Below the pieces are notes generated by a model, which ran no database searches, was not told the origin of the DNA, and saw nothing but the letters and a program-made list of their open reading frames with translations. Positions 1-9,438 of a DNA stretch of 64,000 nucleotides are shown piece by piece; within the stretch, counting starts at the first letter, position 1; each line of letters begins with the position of its first letter. A program made the translations under genes and the position numbers. Source of the stretch: Odoribacter splanchnicus DSM 20712 (lineage in GTDB: Bacteria > Bacteroidota > Bacteroidia > Bacteroidales > Marinifilaceae); assembly GCF_000190535.1 (NCBI RefSeq), contig NC_015160.1, positions 1,984,001 through 2,048,000 on the forward strand, given 5' to 3'.

Positions 1-452
1 AAAGTCATATACATCACTTCCCTGGTTTCTTCTTTCGGAGAAAAAACGACTTTTTCCGGAGAAAACATAATAGACATTTTATCTCCGGCCTTTTGGACCA
101 CATCCAGGTACAAAGTTTTCATATTTTCCCCTTCCCCTGAAAAAATTTTCACCCGGGAAGAGCGCACTAATGTATCCAGATTCTGTAAAGGACTGATCAC
201 CAATTCTTTTTCAGAAACTTTCAATTTACACCATACACTGTCTTCCAATGGAGACATTTCCGCACCCCAGGGATAATTGGATTTCATTGCCAGTTTTTGT
301 TCTCCACCCATTGCCGGAAACTCAAAAGTTGTTTGATTTCCGCCAATTGTCAACTCAACAGGCATATCGAGCCCATCATCATCTTTACAGGCAACGATAC
401 CCCATACGATGAACACGAATAAAACACTAAAAAATAAATATTTTGTCTTCAT
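1..452 (-). CDS. BACON-like lipoprotein, C-terminus outside window
   Basis: The frame opens at an ATG ending at base 452 and runs off the left edge, so about 150 residues are seen. The N-terminus is a lipoprotein signal (MKTKYLFFSVLFVFIVWGIV followed by A-C), with the lipidated Cys followed by KDDD, an export signal common in surface lipoproteins of Bacteroidetes. The next part is beta-rich and contains NYPWGAEMS and a repeated SPEKVVFSPKE pattern, which recalls BACON domains (carbohydrate- or mucin-associated Ig-like folds). It is the third gene of a run after the Omp28 and DUF6029 genes, 27 bases behind the latter, so co-transcription is likely. The family call is moderate; the partial lipoprotein itself is clear. 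Confidence 0.7.
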   Translation of the reverse strand, partial: MKTKYLFFSVLFVFIVWGIVACKDDDGLDMPVELTIGGNQTTFEFPAMGGEQKLAMKSNYPWGAEMSPLEDSVWCKLKVSEKELVISPLQNLDTLVRSSRVKIFSGEGENMKTLYLDVVQKAGDKMSIMFSPEKVVFSPKEETREVMYMT

Positions 453-479
453 AAATTTATATTTAATGGTTAACCATTT

Positions 480-2090
480 TTAAATAGCAACGGATAACAT
501 GACAGTAACTCCTGTATGTTCCGGAAAATAGCGGCATACTCCCCCGGCACATTGTATTCCCTCCCGATTCCGGCCATAATCGACAGATGCCCGCAAGCTA
601 CGCCAGCTGTAACTCCCTCCGACACGATAATAATGAAGGCTGTCACCATAACTTTCATAATTACACATATCGCTTACATATACCATCCATGCCGGAGCCA
701 ATCCCAGCTCTAACAATCCCATGGCCCAACGCTGATTATCTTTTGAGTCGCTCCACACATGCTGCAACTCCATCCGTAAAGAAGTTTTCGGGGTAACTTT
801 GTAAAGCAGATCAGCAACCAATACCTCTGAGTCCATCCTCATATTCCCAAAACCATATTTACTGAATTCCAGTTTCCTCTGGTGGAAAAACAACAATGTA
901 CTTTTGAAACTCTTCGACCATTTTCTCTCCAATTCCAAGCCGATCTCTCCATAAAGTAATTTTCCTTTCTGCCTGAAAAGATACGTACTCTCATCGTCCT
1001 TTTTCACAGTAAGACTCCGATACATAGATCCGTTCACTGCAAAAGACAGGGGATTTCCTGTTTTCCCCCCCATAGGCAGCTCCCCAAACAAACTGAATTG
1101 TCCTCCTGTCTCTCCTGCCATTTTTATCTCATGCGGAAATAAAGTCAACAATGCATATTTATGTTGCATGGTCAATGCCGGCACATAATTCAAACTGACA
1201 CTTTCATCGTTTAAGCAATCGTCGACCCGCAAATCTCCGTTTTCAAAAGCACGAAATGTTGCGGAAAAACCTATTCCCGGAGCATCGATCCCTGCATACA
1301 ACAGTACATTACGACCTTTTCCATAGCGGATGTTATATGCGTCGTCCCAATACACAGAGCGACTTTTTGCAACATATTCCCCTCCCAGGGAAAATATCCC
1401 TTTGGACAAATCCAGCCTGCCGGCATAATTCCGTACTACCCGGTCGGCCTTCACATTATGTTCATCACTTCTGTCATCACGCAATACCCAGGAACCACCC
1501 ACCGAAAGCAGCATTCCGTTTTCCGGGAACAACAAACTTCCCAAATCTATTTCTCCATCTGTACCATAGATCCGTACCGGAGCATATTCCTGAAATTTCT
1601 GCGGTACTCCGGCCACGACTTTCAAAGTCACCCCATCCCACGGACGCCACCTGATATTCCCCCCCATCAAGGCATTATTAATCCCCAAGGCCCTTTCCTC
1701 ATAAGTACGAAAAATCAAACCACTTCCAAACTGTTCATATACCGTCCCTGCACGTAATTCCAAAGACTCACCGGCCCATTCAGCAAATCCTCTCATCAAC
1801 TTACATCCCTCCCATTCCGGAGAAAAACCGATCATTGGTGGTTCATAGATATCATATTCCAAACCAAAACGGAAAGCTTTAAATGAATATCCTAAAGTCA
1901 GATAAGTATTGGTAGCCACTTTATCTTCCACCTTCTTCACCCCCAACTTATCATCCTTCATGTAGAATCCCCAGTTCGTCTCCAGACTTCCGCTAAAATG
2001 TCCCTTGGAGCGCTGTATTTCCTGGGCTTGTACAAACCCGGAAAATACAGCAAATACAACCAATAAAACAGGAATTTTACACTTATACAT
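480..2090 (-). CDS. DUF6029 family outer-membrane protein
   Basis: A 536-residue protein with a cleavable signal peptide (MYKCKIPVLLVVFAVFSGFV, then QAQ). The mature part is built of alternating polar and aromatic beta strands (for example YLTLGYSFKAFRFGLEYDIY and LRAGTVYEQFGSGLIFRTYE) and ends in VMLSVAI, as expected for an outer-membrane beta barrel. I recognise it as the DUF6029 family of Bacteroidetes, whose function is not established. It starts 20 bases after the Omp28 gene and precedes a lipoprotein gene, so the three are probably one operon. The barrel prediction is from sequence pattern only. Confidence 0.75.
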   Translation of the reverse strand: MYKCKIPVLLVVFAVFSGFVQAQEIQRSKGHFSGSLETNWGFYMKDDKLGVKKVEDKVATNTYLTLGYSFKAFRFGLEYDIYEPPMIGFSPEWEGCKLMRGFAEWAGESLELRAGTVYEQFGSGLIFRTYEERALGINNALMGGNIRWRPWDGVTLKVVAGVPQKFQEYAPVRIYGTDGEIDLGSLLFPENGMLLSVGGSWVLRDDRSDEHNVKADRVVRNYAGRLDLSKGIFSLGGEYVAKSRSVYWDDAYNIRYGKGRNVLLYAGIDAPGIGFSATFRAFENGDLRVDDCLNDESVSLNYVPALTMQHKYALLTLFPHEIKMAGETGGQFSLFGELPMGGKTGNPLSFAVNGSMYRSLTVKKDDESTYLFRQKGKLLYGEIGLELERKWSKSFKSTLLFFHQRKLEFSKYGFGNMRMDSEVLVADLLYKVTPKTSLRMELQHVWSDSKDNQRWAMGLLELGLAPAWMVYVSDMCNYESYGDSLHYYRVGGSYSWRSLRASVDYGRNREGIQCAGGVCRYFPEHTGVTVMLSVAI

Positions 2091-2110
2091 TCCTACCTAT
2101 ATTCAAAGAT

Positions 2111-3379
2111 TTAATAACCGACATTCGTCCCAACAACTACCTGCTGAACATTCTCAACCAACCCCTGTTCGTTCGTTACAAAAACCACAAGCGTACTCTT
2201 TACCGGATCTGCTTTTCCCATATTGAGCTGGAATTTAATTTCTTTCGGAGCACCCGGTTCAAAAGCCACCGCTTCCTCTCCTTCAAATGAAGGCATATAA
2301 TCACGCATAGTATGGAACCACTCTATCATCCCCAAAGAAACATGATTCAAATACATACCATCTTCAACCAAAGCAGCGATCACTTTACCGTTGAAAGATT
2401 TTTTACTACCGATCACGGCAGTCAATTCAACTTGTTTTTTATCTTCCGACAAAGAATTTTTAATGGCGATAGCAACCTCAGCCTTGGATTTAATAGCTGA
2501 CAGTAACCCATCACGCCCCATGGCATCAACTGAAAATTTATCTTTATTACGATCTAAATATACCGAAGGAGTACCCGTAGAACCGAAATATGCAATAAAA
2601 GCTTTCTCCATCTCCCGGCTACGTTCATCGTATTTCTGCCACATTTCAGGAGATTGTCCCTCATAATGCGTCTCAATCAAAACGATTCTGGGATCTTTCC
2701 GGGCCAATGCATCTCCTTCAGTCAGTAATTTGATCGTATTGGTACAGTATCCGCAATTCGTTCCTGTCAGACTTTCTACCAACATACGCGCAGTAAATTC
2801 ACCTTCTTTAAATGCTCCCAAATTCAATGCCTCTTCAGCTTCTTTACCCTGCCATATTGCAGTAATTCGATGCATCCCGGCCTCTGTCGTTCCGAAATAG
2901 GGGCTATCTAACTTTTTCCCGTCGATATAAAACTCTCCTCCAGAAATACGGCTTCCCTGTTCATCAACTAAATAAAGACAGGCAAAATCTCCCCCGTCTG
3001 CCACAATACTCTTTTTATCAGAAGCCACCTTTAACTTTACATTCTCATTCATAGCAATCACATCCAAGGTATTAGATACTATTCCCTTGTAAGTTGCTAC
3101 AACTTTATAGGTACCCGGAGTGGCAGAAGACAAAGTGTTATCGACTAATTCCTGGTCATTGGCTTTATACACACACTGTGTACTTACATCTTTCCCGGTA
3201 TTGTCCTTCACGGTAAAAACTACAGCATCCACCCCATCTGCAGAAAAATAAGAACGGTCTGAAGTCAGGGTAAGACTGCTTAAAATGCCGTCACCAGTAT
3301 CGTCTCCATCATCCGAATCAGAACAAGAAAACGCTATCACACAGATAACAGACAAAAACAATAAAAACGATTTTCTCAT
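2111..3379 (-). CDS. Omp28-related lipoprotein with thioredoxin-like domain
   Basis: A 422-residue lipoprotein: the signal peptide ends at FSC with Cys19 followed by SDSDDGDD. Residues 30-195 contain two Ig-like repeats (SSLTLTSDRSYFSADGVDAV and the later VKLKVASDKKSIVADGGDFA are similar). From about residue 196 it matches the Omp28 family, a thioredoxin-like fold with a redox pair C209-G-Y-C212 inside SLTGTNCGYCTN and a cis-Pro stretch STGTPSVYLD. Omp28-type proteins are surface or periplasmic lipoproteins of Bacteroidetes, first described in Porphyromonas. The divergent neighbour encodes a TlpA thioredoxin, which could be a redox partner; that link is inference. Confidence 0.85.
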   Translation of the reverse strand: MRKSFLLFLSVICVIAFSCSDSDDGDDTGDGILSSLTLTSDRSYFSADGVDAVVFTVKDNTGKDVSTQCVYKANDQELVDNTLSSATPGTYKVVATYKGIVSNTLDVIAMNENVKLKVASDKKSIVADGGDFACLYLVDEQGSRISGGEFYIDGKKLDSPYFGTTEAGMHRITAIWQGKEAEEALNLGAFKEGEFTARMLVESLTGTNCGYCTNTIKLLTEGDALARKDPRIVLIETHYEGQSPEMWQKYDERSREMEKAFIAYFGSTGTPSVYLDRNKDKFSVDAMGRDGLLSAIKSKAEVAIAIKNSLSEDKKQVELTAVIGSKKSFNGKVIAALVEDGMYLNHVSLGMIEWFHTMRDYMPSFEGEEAVAFEPGAPKEIKFQLNMGKADPVKSTLVVFVTNEQGLVENVQQVVVGTNVGY

Positions 3380-3417
3380 AATTTTATAAGTTTAAAAGTT
3401 ATTTTTCAAATAAAGAA

Positions 3418-3580
3418 CGTACACCCCACCCGACAGGGTGACTGAAAAAAAACACATTTCAGGAAAAATATTTTTCCAGAGGCAAAGGGTAAGCTCCATT
3501 TCATTCGTTTCCCGGAAATATCCCTATGATTTTATTTAGAAAATCAAAAGAGTTGTCACCCGAATAACAGGGGTACACGT
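3418..3580. promoter_or_regulatory. Divergent control region with inverted ACCCC/GGGTGAC motifs
   Basis: The space between the divergent Omp28 and TlpA genes holds two related sites in inverted orientation. One starts at 3418 and reads CGTACACCCC with GGGTGAC about 8 bases later. The other, around 3554-3580, reads the same pattern on the opposite strand (GTCACCC, then GGGGTACACG). Their symmetry about the divergent promoters suggests a shared operator. No regulator can be named. Confidence 0.35.
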
Positions 3581-3623
3581 TTTTTTTAAAGAAATAACTT
3601 ATTCATCCTAATAAAAAGAAAAA

Positions 3624-4109
3624 ATGAAAACAAAAATTTTAATTTTACTCACTTCACTGATCTGTGACCTACAACTTTCCGGACAGACGATTCCGGAAAA
3701 TGTAACCTTAAAACAATTGGACGGAAAAGAAATTACTTTTAAAGAAGCTGTACAACAAGGACCGGTAATCGTATCGTTTTGGGCGACCTGGTGTAAGCCT
3801 TGCCAAAGCGAACTGGAAGCATTAAAAGATTTGGAAGACTCCTGGAAAAATAAAGTCCGGATTATAGCAGTATCAATTGATGATGCCAGAGCAATGGCTA
3901 AAGTCAAATCCCTTGTAAAAGGGAAAAAATGGCCTTTCGAAGTACTGCTCGACCCGAACAAAGAGCTATATAAAGCATTCAATATTTCAGCAATTCCCCA
4001 TGTTTTAGTTATAAACGATAAGAAAGTGGTATGGACCCATTCCGGATACATGCCAGGTAATGAAGTATTAGTTGTAGACAAAGCATTAGAAACAATCGGA
4101 AAAAAATGA
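3624..4109 (+). CDS. TlpA-like periplasmic thioredoxin
   Basis: A 161-residue thioredoxin-fold protein with a short signal sequence (MKTKILILLTSLICDLQLSG). The active site is WATWCKPC with C57 and C60, and the cis-proline loop is AIPH. The order of elements (QLDGKEITFKEA, then FWATW, then LLDPNKELYKAF) matches TlpA/ResA-type thiol reductases of the envelope, which act on disulfides in the periplasm. It is divergent from the Omp28-DUF6029 operon, so it may keep the Omp28 CGYC pair reduced or transfer disulfides to it. That partnership is inferred from position, not shown. Confidence 0.85.
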   Translation: MKTKILILLTSLICDLQLSGQTIPENVTLKQLDGKEITFKEAVQQGPVIVSFWATWCKPCQSELEALKDLEDSWKNKVRIIAVSIDDARAMAKVKSLVKGKKWPFEVLLDPNKELYKAFNISAIPHVLVINDKKVVWTHSGYMPGNEVLVVDKALETIGKK

Positions 4110-4193
4110 TATAGTAGAGAACATAAAATATTTTAATGGCTGAAAAAATATATAGGATTACTAATTAATTATAGGGGGAAATAAGTAATTTCA

Positions 4194-4201
4194 TATATTT
4201 G
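4194..4201 (+). promoter_or_regulatory. -7 box (TATATTTG) for ECF sigma gene
   Basis: TATATTTG fits the Bacteroidetes -7 consensus TAnnTTTG. It lies 30 bases before the ATG at 4232, which supports that start over an upstream TTG that overlaps the box. No good -33 TTTG is seen. Confidence 0.45.
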
Positions 4202-4231
4202 TCATTATTTTTGTGTGTTATTTATTATACT

Positions 4232-4846
4232 ATGCTGAAAAAAGCCCCAGACAACCAGGCTAAAACTGATTCACAGGAGTTCTCATATGACCAGCCAGAT
4301 GTATTCGACCGGTTATTCGACCGCCATTACACTTCACTTTGGTCATTCGCATTTCACTATGTTAAAGACAAAGACATAGCGGAAGATTTGGTACAAGAGG
4401 CTTTTATCCAGTTGTGGGATCATTTAAAAGGATTTGACAGCTTTGCAGCTATCCGTGTATATCTTTTCCGGAATGTCCGGAATGCAGCACTTGATTATCT
4501 CCGGCATGACAAAGTACGGAACAGGAATAGTACAGAACTCAATGTATGGCTACAAAATGAATTGAGGGAGCCATTGGAGCGTAAAATCATAGAAGAGGAG
4601 GTATTCGGATCTATGTACGATGCAATTTATAAATTACCGGAACAGACACGAAAAATTGTACTACTGACGCTGAAAGGAGTATCTAATCCCCAAATCGCCG
4701 AACAATTGAAAATTTCGGTTAATACACTGAAAACCTTAAAAAAAAGAGCTTATCAATACCTCCGTAATGAACTTGGACCATACAGGTTTACTCTTCTGAA
4801 TTGGATATTTTTGTTGCGGAAATTAATAAAAAGAAATAATAATTAA
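4232..4846 (+). CDS. ECF-type RNA polymerase sigma factor
   Basis: About 204 residues from the ATG at 4232 (MLKKAPDNQAK). Region 2 is clear: FDRLFDRHYTSLWSFAFHYV, then DIAEDLVQEAFIQLWDH and YLFRNVRNAALDYLRH. Region 4 follows with LPEQTRKIVLLTLKGVSN and PQIAEQLKISVNTLKTLKKR, the helix-turn-helix that reads the -35 element. The family is the FecI-like/sigma-70-like ECF group of Bacteroidetes. Unusually there is no FecR anti-sigma or SusC/D pair beside it; the next gene is lptB on the other strand. An upstream in-frame TTG start is possible but overlaps a promoter-like box. Confidence 0.88.
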   Translation: MLKKAPDNQAKTDSQEFSYDQPDVFDRLFDRHYTSLWSFAFHYVKDKDIAEDLVQEAFIQLWDHLKGFDSFAAIRVYLFRNVRNAALDYLRHDKVRNRNSTELNVWLQNELREPLERKIIEEEVFGSMYDAIYKLPEQTRKIVLLTLKGVSNPQIAEQLKISVNTLKTLKKRAYQYLRNELGPYRFTLLNWIFLLRKLIKRNNN

Positions 4847-4858
4847 AAATAAAAATCC

Positions 4859-4912
4859 AGGTTTATTTTTTCTTTCTATTCCGGTCCTTGTTCGTGTTCG
4901 GGGACCGGAATA
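4859..4912. repeat. Dispersed hairpin repeat, copy next to lptB
   Basis: Bases 4859-4883 (beginning AGGTTTATTTTTTC) are identical over 25 bases to the reverse complement of 55525-55549 in the large inverted repeat. An 11-bp perfect stem follows: TATTCCGGTCC (4877-4887) against GGACCGGAATA (4902-4912), with GTGTTCGG in the loop, a string also present near 54970. The T-rich tract lies before the hairpin on the plus strand, so this is not a standard intrinsic terminator for either convergent gene. Confidence 0.65.
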
Positions 4913-4933
4913 ATTCTACGTTTTAGCCGGAGA

Positions 4934-5668
4934 TTATTTTTTGCGGCGCAATTCAAAATTTTTCCCCAAATATACTCTTCGTACCTCCGGGTCGGCAGCC
5001 AGATGCTCTGCTGTTCCGGCTTGCAGAATACGGCCGTCGTAAAGCAGATAGGCCCGGTCGGTGATCGAAAGTGTTTCCTGTACATTGTGGTCGGTAATCA
5101 AAATACCGATGTTCTTATCCTTCAATTTCTGTACGATATTTTGAATATCTTCGACTGCGATAGGGTCTACACCGGCAAAAGGCTCGTCCAACAGAATAAA
5201 TTTAGGCCGAATCGAAAGTGCCCGGGCAATTTCCGTACGGCGTCGTTCTCCTCCCGACAACTGGATTCCAAGACTTTTACGGATATGCTGCAACCCGAAT
5301 TCGTCGAGCATTTCTTCGAGCCGGTCTTTCTGCTCTTCTTTGGTCATTTTGGTCATTTCCAATACAGCACGGATATTATCTTCGACACTCAGCCGCCGGA
5401 ACACCGAAGCCTCCTGTGCCAGATAACCTACCCCCAACTGTGCACGTTTATAAACCGGTTCTTTGGTTATTTCCTGATCATCCAGAAAGATCCGCCCGCC
5501 ATTCGGAGTGATCAGTCCGACAATCATATAAAAAGAAGTCGTTTTCCCAGCACCATTAGGCCCCAACAAACCCACAATCTCCCCTTGCTCCACTTGCACC
5601 GATACATCTTTGACAACGGTACGACTTTTATATTTTTTTATCAAATGTTCTGCTTTTAGTATCATCAC
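4934..5668 (-). CDS. lptB: LPS export ABC transporter ATPase LptB
   Basis: A 244-residue ABC ATPase. Walker A is GPNGAGKTT at 36-44, the Q-loop is YLAQE, the signature LSGGE is at 137-141, Walker B FILLDE is at 157-162 and the H-loop H194 is in TDHNVQ. The stretch [18 protein letters not shown] is typical of LptB, the cytoplasmic ATPase that powers extraction of lipopolysaccharide from the inner membrane with LptF/LptG. The length fits the family. The start may be the first or second Met (MMILK). The neighbouring kdsD gene, which acts in KDO synthesis, supports an LPS role. Confidence 0.95.
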   Translation of the reverse strand: MMILKAEHLIKKYKSRTVVKDVSVQVEQGEIVGLLGPNGAGKTTSFYMIVGLITPNGGRIFLDDQEITKEPVYKRAQLGVGYLAQEASVFRRLSVEDNIRAVLEMTKMTKEEQKDRLEEMLDEFGLQHIRKSLGIQLSGGERRRTEIARALSIRPKFILLDEPFAGVDPIAVEDIQNIVQKLKDKNIGILITDHNVQETLSITDRAYLLYDGRILQAGTAEHLAADPEVRRVYLGKNFELRRKK

Positions 5669-5744
5669 GTGCTGTTTTAGAATACAAAGATAAGAAAAAG
5701 ACAGAGAGGAAGAAAAAAAAATACAATGCCTGCAGGAAAATGAT

Positions 5745-8240
5745 TTAAAAATTCAAATGAACAGAAAAATTAATAGCAAAATTCTGAACATGTTGTCCTG
5801 GCCGGTCTTCGCGGTGAGTCAGTCTCCATATCGCATCAATCCGGAACAGCCGGAAAATATTTTCTATGCCGACCCCTGTTTCAAAATAAGGCTTGGACAC
5901 CGAGGACATTCCCTCGGGGAATAACAGTACGGCCCGGGTATCGGGCAGGCTTCCGTTATTCTTATCGGAAAGTGTGCCGATCAATCCTTTGAAAATAAAC
6001 ACTTCCCGCCATTTCAATTTTTTCATCAAAGGGATCTTCCCCAAAAAGAAACCTTTAAAGTGATGTTCGTAGAAAAATGCCAGCCAGGTATCCGAAGCAA
6101 ACTCATAGTAATTCATACACGAAAAAGCATAAGGGTCGTAAAAATAGGTAGCGTTTCCTTCGTGAAGTTTCAGTAAAGGATAAGGCACTTTTCCGAAAAT
6201 CTTTCCTCCGGTCAGTACCACATGAGACTTACCGATCGGCGAAATCGGAAAATCATAGTTGATAGAAGCTACAGCCCGGTAAAATTCATAGTCATTTTTA
6301 AACAGCCCCTTCACTCCCATGGCCAAATCGACGCCGATAATCGGATAATCGGACCCTAAACTGTATTTATCGAATGCTTTACGAACGACTATTTCATCTT
6401 TAGACAAACGGGTATTCAAGCGTACTATCGTCGACTGTACAGAGGGCATCAATTCTCCGTCAGGTTTCACAAAAGGCACATAAGGATTAGAAAACAGGTC
6501 CCTGACCTGTACCCCCAAAGTATTGGAAACCCCTTGCCGCCATTCTTTTTCAAAGTTCACATCCAACTGGTTGACCATACTCAACCGATCGTTATCCCCT
6601 CTCGAAAAGATTGAACTCAGGATATTTCCTTCGGTAAACGCATTGATTCCCGCTCCCAGCTGCACGACATCGTGTTTGAAAGCAACCGATAACTTCGAAG
6701 TCGGTAAATCGTTGAAGGAATAATCGAATCCACCAGCTCCTTTCCAGCGACGATCCTTCGTTCCATAGGCTCCGTAACCGAAAAGACGGATTTTCTTACT
6801 GAAATCGGTTGTAGTCCGGGCGCCCAACTGAAAACGGCATCCTTCCTGTTTGTTGAAGCTAAGTAACTTATAATAAGGTCCCCACTCTACATATTCGGTA
6901 TCGTAATACCCACCCAGGACCATAGAGACAATCGTGTATATATTTTGATACAGGGGTACATTTTTAATCGAATCAACCATACCATAGATCTGTTTTTCCT
7001 TACCACTCAATGCATAGGGCCGGATCGTATCCCAAAAACGATCGTCATTTTTCAGGACATTATTATCGATAATCACATTATTATCCATTTTGAGCACCCT
7101 GTCGGGAATGTCCGGATTCAGCTGTATATGCGAATAATCTACTTGCCGGTGCCCCAAAAAGGACACCATCTTCGAAGAATCGGACATGACGATGGAAAAG
7201 TCGGCAAAGATTTTATCCTGCTTTGGAAACCAGACCGAATCGTCCAGGAACTGATTTTCATTATCCAACACCAGGTGTCTGATCCAGTTCACATTCAACC
7301 CCTTCATCATTTTGACGTGAGCCGATTGCAATGCCCAGGTCATCGAATCGATATTTACTTCCCCATCCAATACAGGTGTAGAGAAAGATTTAGGGTGGAA
7401 TCTGATTTTATAGGTCTTCCGGCCATCGATCTGCAAACTATCGACCAGGAAATATTTATAGAATAAAAGCCCGTGCTCCGAAAGCGGACTGGCAAAACGC
7501 ACTTCGAAAATATCGATATAGTTATCGTAAAAATTGACATTAGCATGTAAATGGCCGGTAAACTGCGCCACGGTATAATCTTCTTCAATACCGGAGATCC
7601 GGCTGGCATTCACAATCTCCCGGGATAAGGACGGTGACTTCCGGTAATAATAATCGGCAGAAGCTTCGGAAATCATCACAGGCAGATAAGCCTTTCCCGT
7701 AATGACCGAAGTATCCATGTGCTCGAAGATAAATCCGAAATTCTTTTGTAACTTCTTATTTTTAAACCCTGGCTTGATATTCGTCAGGTCGAGCTCCATC
7801 TTGGTATAAGTCTTACAATAATATTGTTCGAACCGGGCAGGATTATTTCTGTATTTATTTTTACTGACATTCCGGAGGATCGCATGTGCCGGATTTTCTC
7901 CAGGAATAACTTTCACCTCGTCCAGATCGAAAGTCTGAGGTTCCAGCTGAAAATCGACAGCATTGTACGCCCCCTTGTTTATCTTTACTGTTTTCGGAAG
8001 ATAACCGACAAAAGACGCTTGGAGCTCAGTCACTTCTTCGCGGGTTTCGAGGTAATATTCTCCATCGAAGTCGGTGGTCATTCCAATAGTCGTCCCGGTA
8101 AAAAAAACATTGACCAGAGGTAAAACTTCTCCCGTCTTAGCATCCGTCACTTTCCCTTTCACCCGGGTACTCTGAGCCCACATGCATTGTCCAAGTAACA
8201 GTAATACAACTAATAATACGATTCTTTTATTCATGATCAT
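5745..8240 (-). CDS. DUF5686 outer-membrane protein with carboxypeptidase-like domain
   Basis: An 831-residue protein with a signal peptide ([19 protein letters not shown], then AQS). Residues about 25-110 form a CarboxypepD_reg-like beta-sandwich ([20 protein letters not shown] ... [11 protein letters not shown]). The rest matches the DUF5686 family and ends in an aromatic strand, [11 protein letters not shown], typical of an outer-membrane barrel. Function is unknown. Its ATG overlaps the kdsD stop by one base (TAATG), so translation is probably coupled to kdsD. The start may be at 8240 or at the second Met, 8234. Confidence 0.85.
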   Translation of the reverse strand: MIMNKRIVLLVVLLLLGQCMWAQSTRVKGKVTDAKTGEVLPLVNVFFTGTTIGMTTDFDGEYYLETREEVTELQASFVGYLPKTVKINKGAYNAVDFQLEPQTFDLDEVKVIPGENPAHAILRNVSKNKYRNNPARFEQYYCKTYTKMELDLTNIKPGFKNKKLQKNFGFIFEHMDTSVITGKAYLPVMISEASADYYYRKSPSLSREIVNASRISGIEEDYTVAQFTGHLHANVNFYDNYIDIFEVRFASPLSEHGLLFYKYFLVDSLQIDGRKTYKIRFHPKSFSTPVLDGEVNIDSMTWALQSAHVKMMKGLNVNWIRHLVLDNENQFLDDSVWFPKQDKIFADFSIVMSDSSKMVSFLGHRQVDYSHIQLNPDIPDRVLKMDNNVIIDNNVLKNDDRFWDTIRPYALSGKEKQIYGMVDSIKNVPLYQNIYTIVSMVLGGYYDTEYVEWGPYYKLLSFNKQEGCRFQLGARTTTDFSKKIRLFGYGAYGTKDRRWKGAGGFDYSFNDLPTSKLSVAFKHDVVQLGAGINAFTEGNILSSIFSRGDNDRLSMVNQLDVNFEKEWRQGVSNTLGVQVRDLFSNPYVPFVKPDGELMPSVQSTIVRLNTRLSKDEIVVRKAFDKYSLGSDYPIIGVDLAMGVKGLFKNDYEFYRAVASINYDFPISPIGKSHVVLTGGKIFGKVPYPLLKLHEGNATYFYDPYAFSCMNYYEFASDTWLAFFYEHHFKGFFLGKIPLMKKLKWREVFIFKGLIGTLSDKNNGSLPDTRAVLLFPEGMSSVSKPYFETGVGIENIFRLFRIDAIWRLTHREDRPGQHVQNFAINFSVHLNF

Positions 8241-9205
8241 TATACTACCCCTTCTCTCAATATATCGTGGATATGAACCATTCCCTTGTATTTTTTATCT
8301 TCGTCCACGACCACCAATTGAGTGATACTATTCTGTTCCATTTTCTGGAAAGCGTTGTAAGCGAGTTCTTCTTCCTGAATAGTTTTCGGAGAAACCGACA
8401 TAATATCCCGGGCTTTCAAGCCATCCACATCTTCATATTTCTCGAGCATACGTCTCAAATCCCCGTCGGTAATAATGCCTAACAATCCTCCTTCGGCATC
8501 GGTCACCGCCACTGCGCCCAATCTTCCGCCCGACATCTCCAATATCACTTTACGGATTCCGTCTTCCAAAGATACATAAGGCCGGTTATCCTGATCGAAT
8601 ACATCGGATACCCGGGTATATAAACGTTTCCCCAAGGATCCTCCGGGATGATATTTAGCAAAATCACGGCTTGAAAAACTCCTGCATTGGATCAGACAAA
8701 TAGCAAGGGCATCTCCCATCACAAGTTGTGCTGTCGTCGAGTTGGTCGGCGCCAGATTATTCGGGCAAGCTTCACGGTCGACCTGTGCTTTCAATACATA
8801 AGCCGCATTCTTTGCCAGGAAAGAATCGGTATTCGATACCATAGCCACGATCTGTTCGTTACCGACATTCCGGATCAACGGGACCAGCACCTTGATTTCG
8901 GGGGTGTTCCCGCTTTTGGAAATACAAATGACGACATCGTCGTGGCAAATCATCCCCAGATCACCGTGGATAGCGTCGGCCGCATGCATAAAAACAGCAG
9001 GAGTACCGGTCGAATTGAGAGTAGCCACTATTTTTTGGGCAATAATGGCACTTTTACCTATACCTGTAACGATCACCCGTCCTTTCGTATTATAGATCAA
9101 TCGGACCACTTTTTCGAAATCGTCGTCGATAAATCGAGCCAGATTCTGTATAGCTAAAGCTTCATCAGCAATTACTTTTTTTGCAACCTCCTTAATATCA
9201 ACCAT
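8240..9205 (-). CDS. kdsD: Arabinose-5-phosphate isomerase (KdsD/KpsF)
   Basis: A 321-residue enzyme that interconverts ribulose-5-phosphate and arabinose-5-phosphate, the first step toward KDO for lipopolysaccharide. The N-terminal SIS domain shows GRVIVTGIGKSAIIAQKIVA and the substrate loop S96-K-S-G-N-T101, followed by ACPNNLAPTNSTT. Two CBS motifs follow (from about residue 205: VSLEDGIRKVILEMSGGRLG and SVSPKTIQEEELAYNAFQKM). Length and order match the family. It is coupled to the DUF5686 gene and lies near lptB, making an LPS-related neighbourhood. Confidence 0.95.
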   Translation of the reverse strand: MVDIKEVAKKVIADEALAIQNLARFIDDDFEKVVRLIYNTKGRVIVTGIGKSAIIAQKIVATLNSTGTPAVFMHAADAIHGDLGMICHDDVVICISKSGNTPEIKVLVPLIRNVGNEQIVAMVSNTDSFLAKNAAYVLKAQVDREACPNNLAPTNSTTAQLVMGDALAICLIQCRSFSSRDFAKYHPGGSLGKRLYTRVSDVFDQDNRPYVSLEDGIRKVILEMSGGRLGAVAVTDAEGGLLGIITDGDLRRMLEKYEDVDGLKARDIMSVSPKTIQEEELAYNAFQKMEQNSITQLVVVDEDKKYKGMVHIHDILREGVV

Positions 9206-9376
9206 CTTAGATTATTCTTTAAAATATTTCTTAAACAATAGACAATATTTATGCCAAAAAAATCAGAAAAAATTATGGTAACCCGATTTTTTTCCTATAA
9301 CTTTACTAAACGACAAAAATACCAATTTTTGTCATTCATTTGCTTAGGTGATCATAACATTTATTGTGCCATTTTG

Positions 9377-9406
9377 TTTGTCCAAACAAATTAAGTTATA
9401 AATTTG
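9377..9406 (+). promoter_or_regulatory. Promoter of recQ (TTTG-N18-TAAATTTG)
   Basis: A -33 TTTG at 9377-9380 and a -7 TAAATTTG at 9399-9406 fit the Bacteroidetes housekeeping promoter. The predicted transcript starts roughly 25-30 bases before the recQ ATG. A second TTTG lies at 9373-9376. Confidence 0.6.
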
Positions 9407-9438
9407 CATTTCCTTGAGAAAAAGGGTGTGCAAAATAT

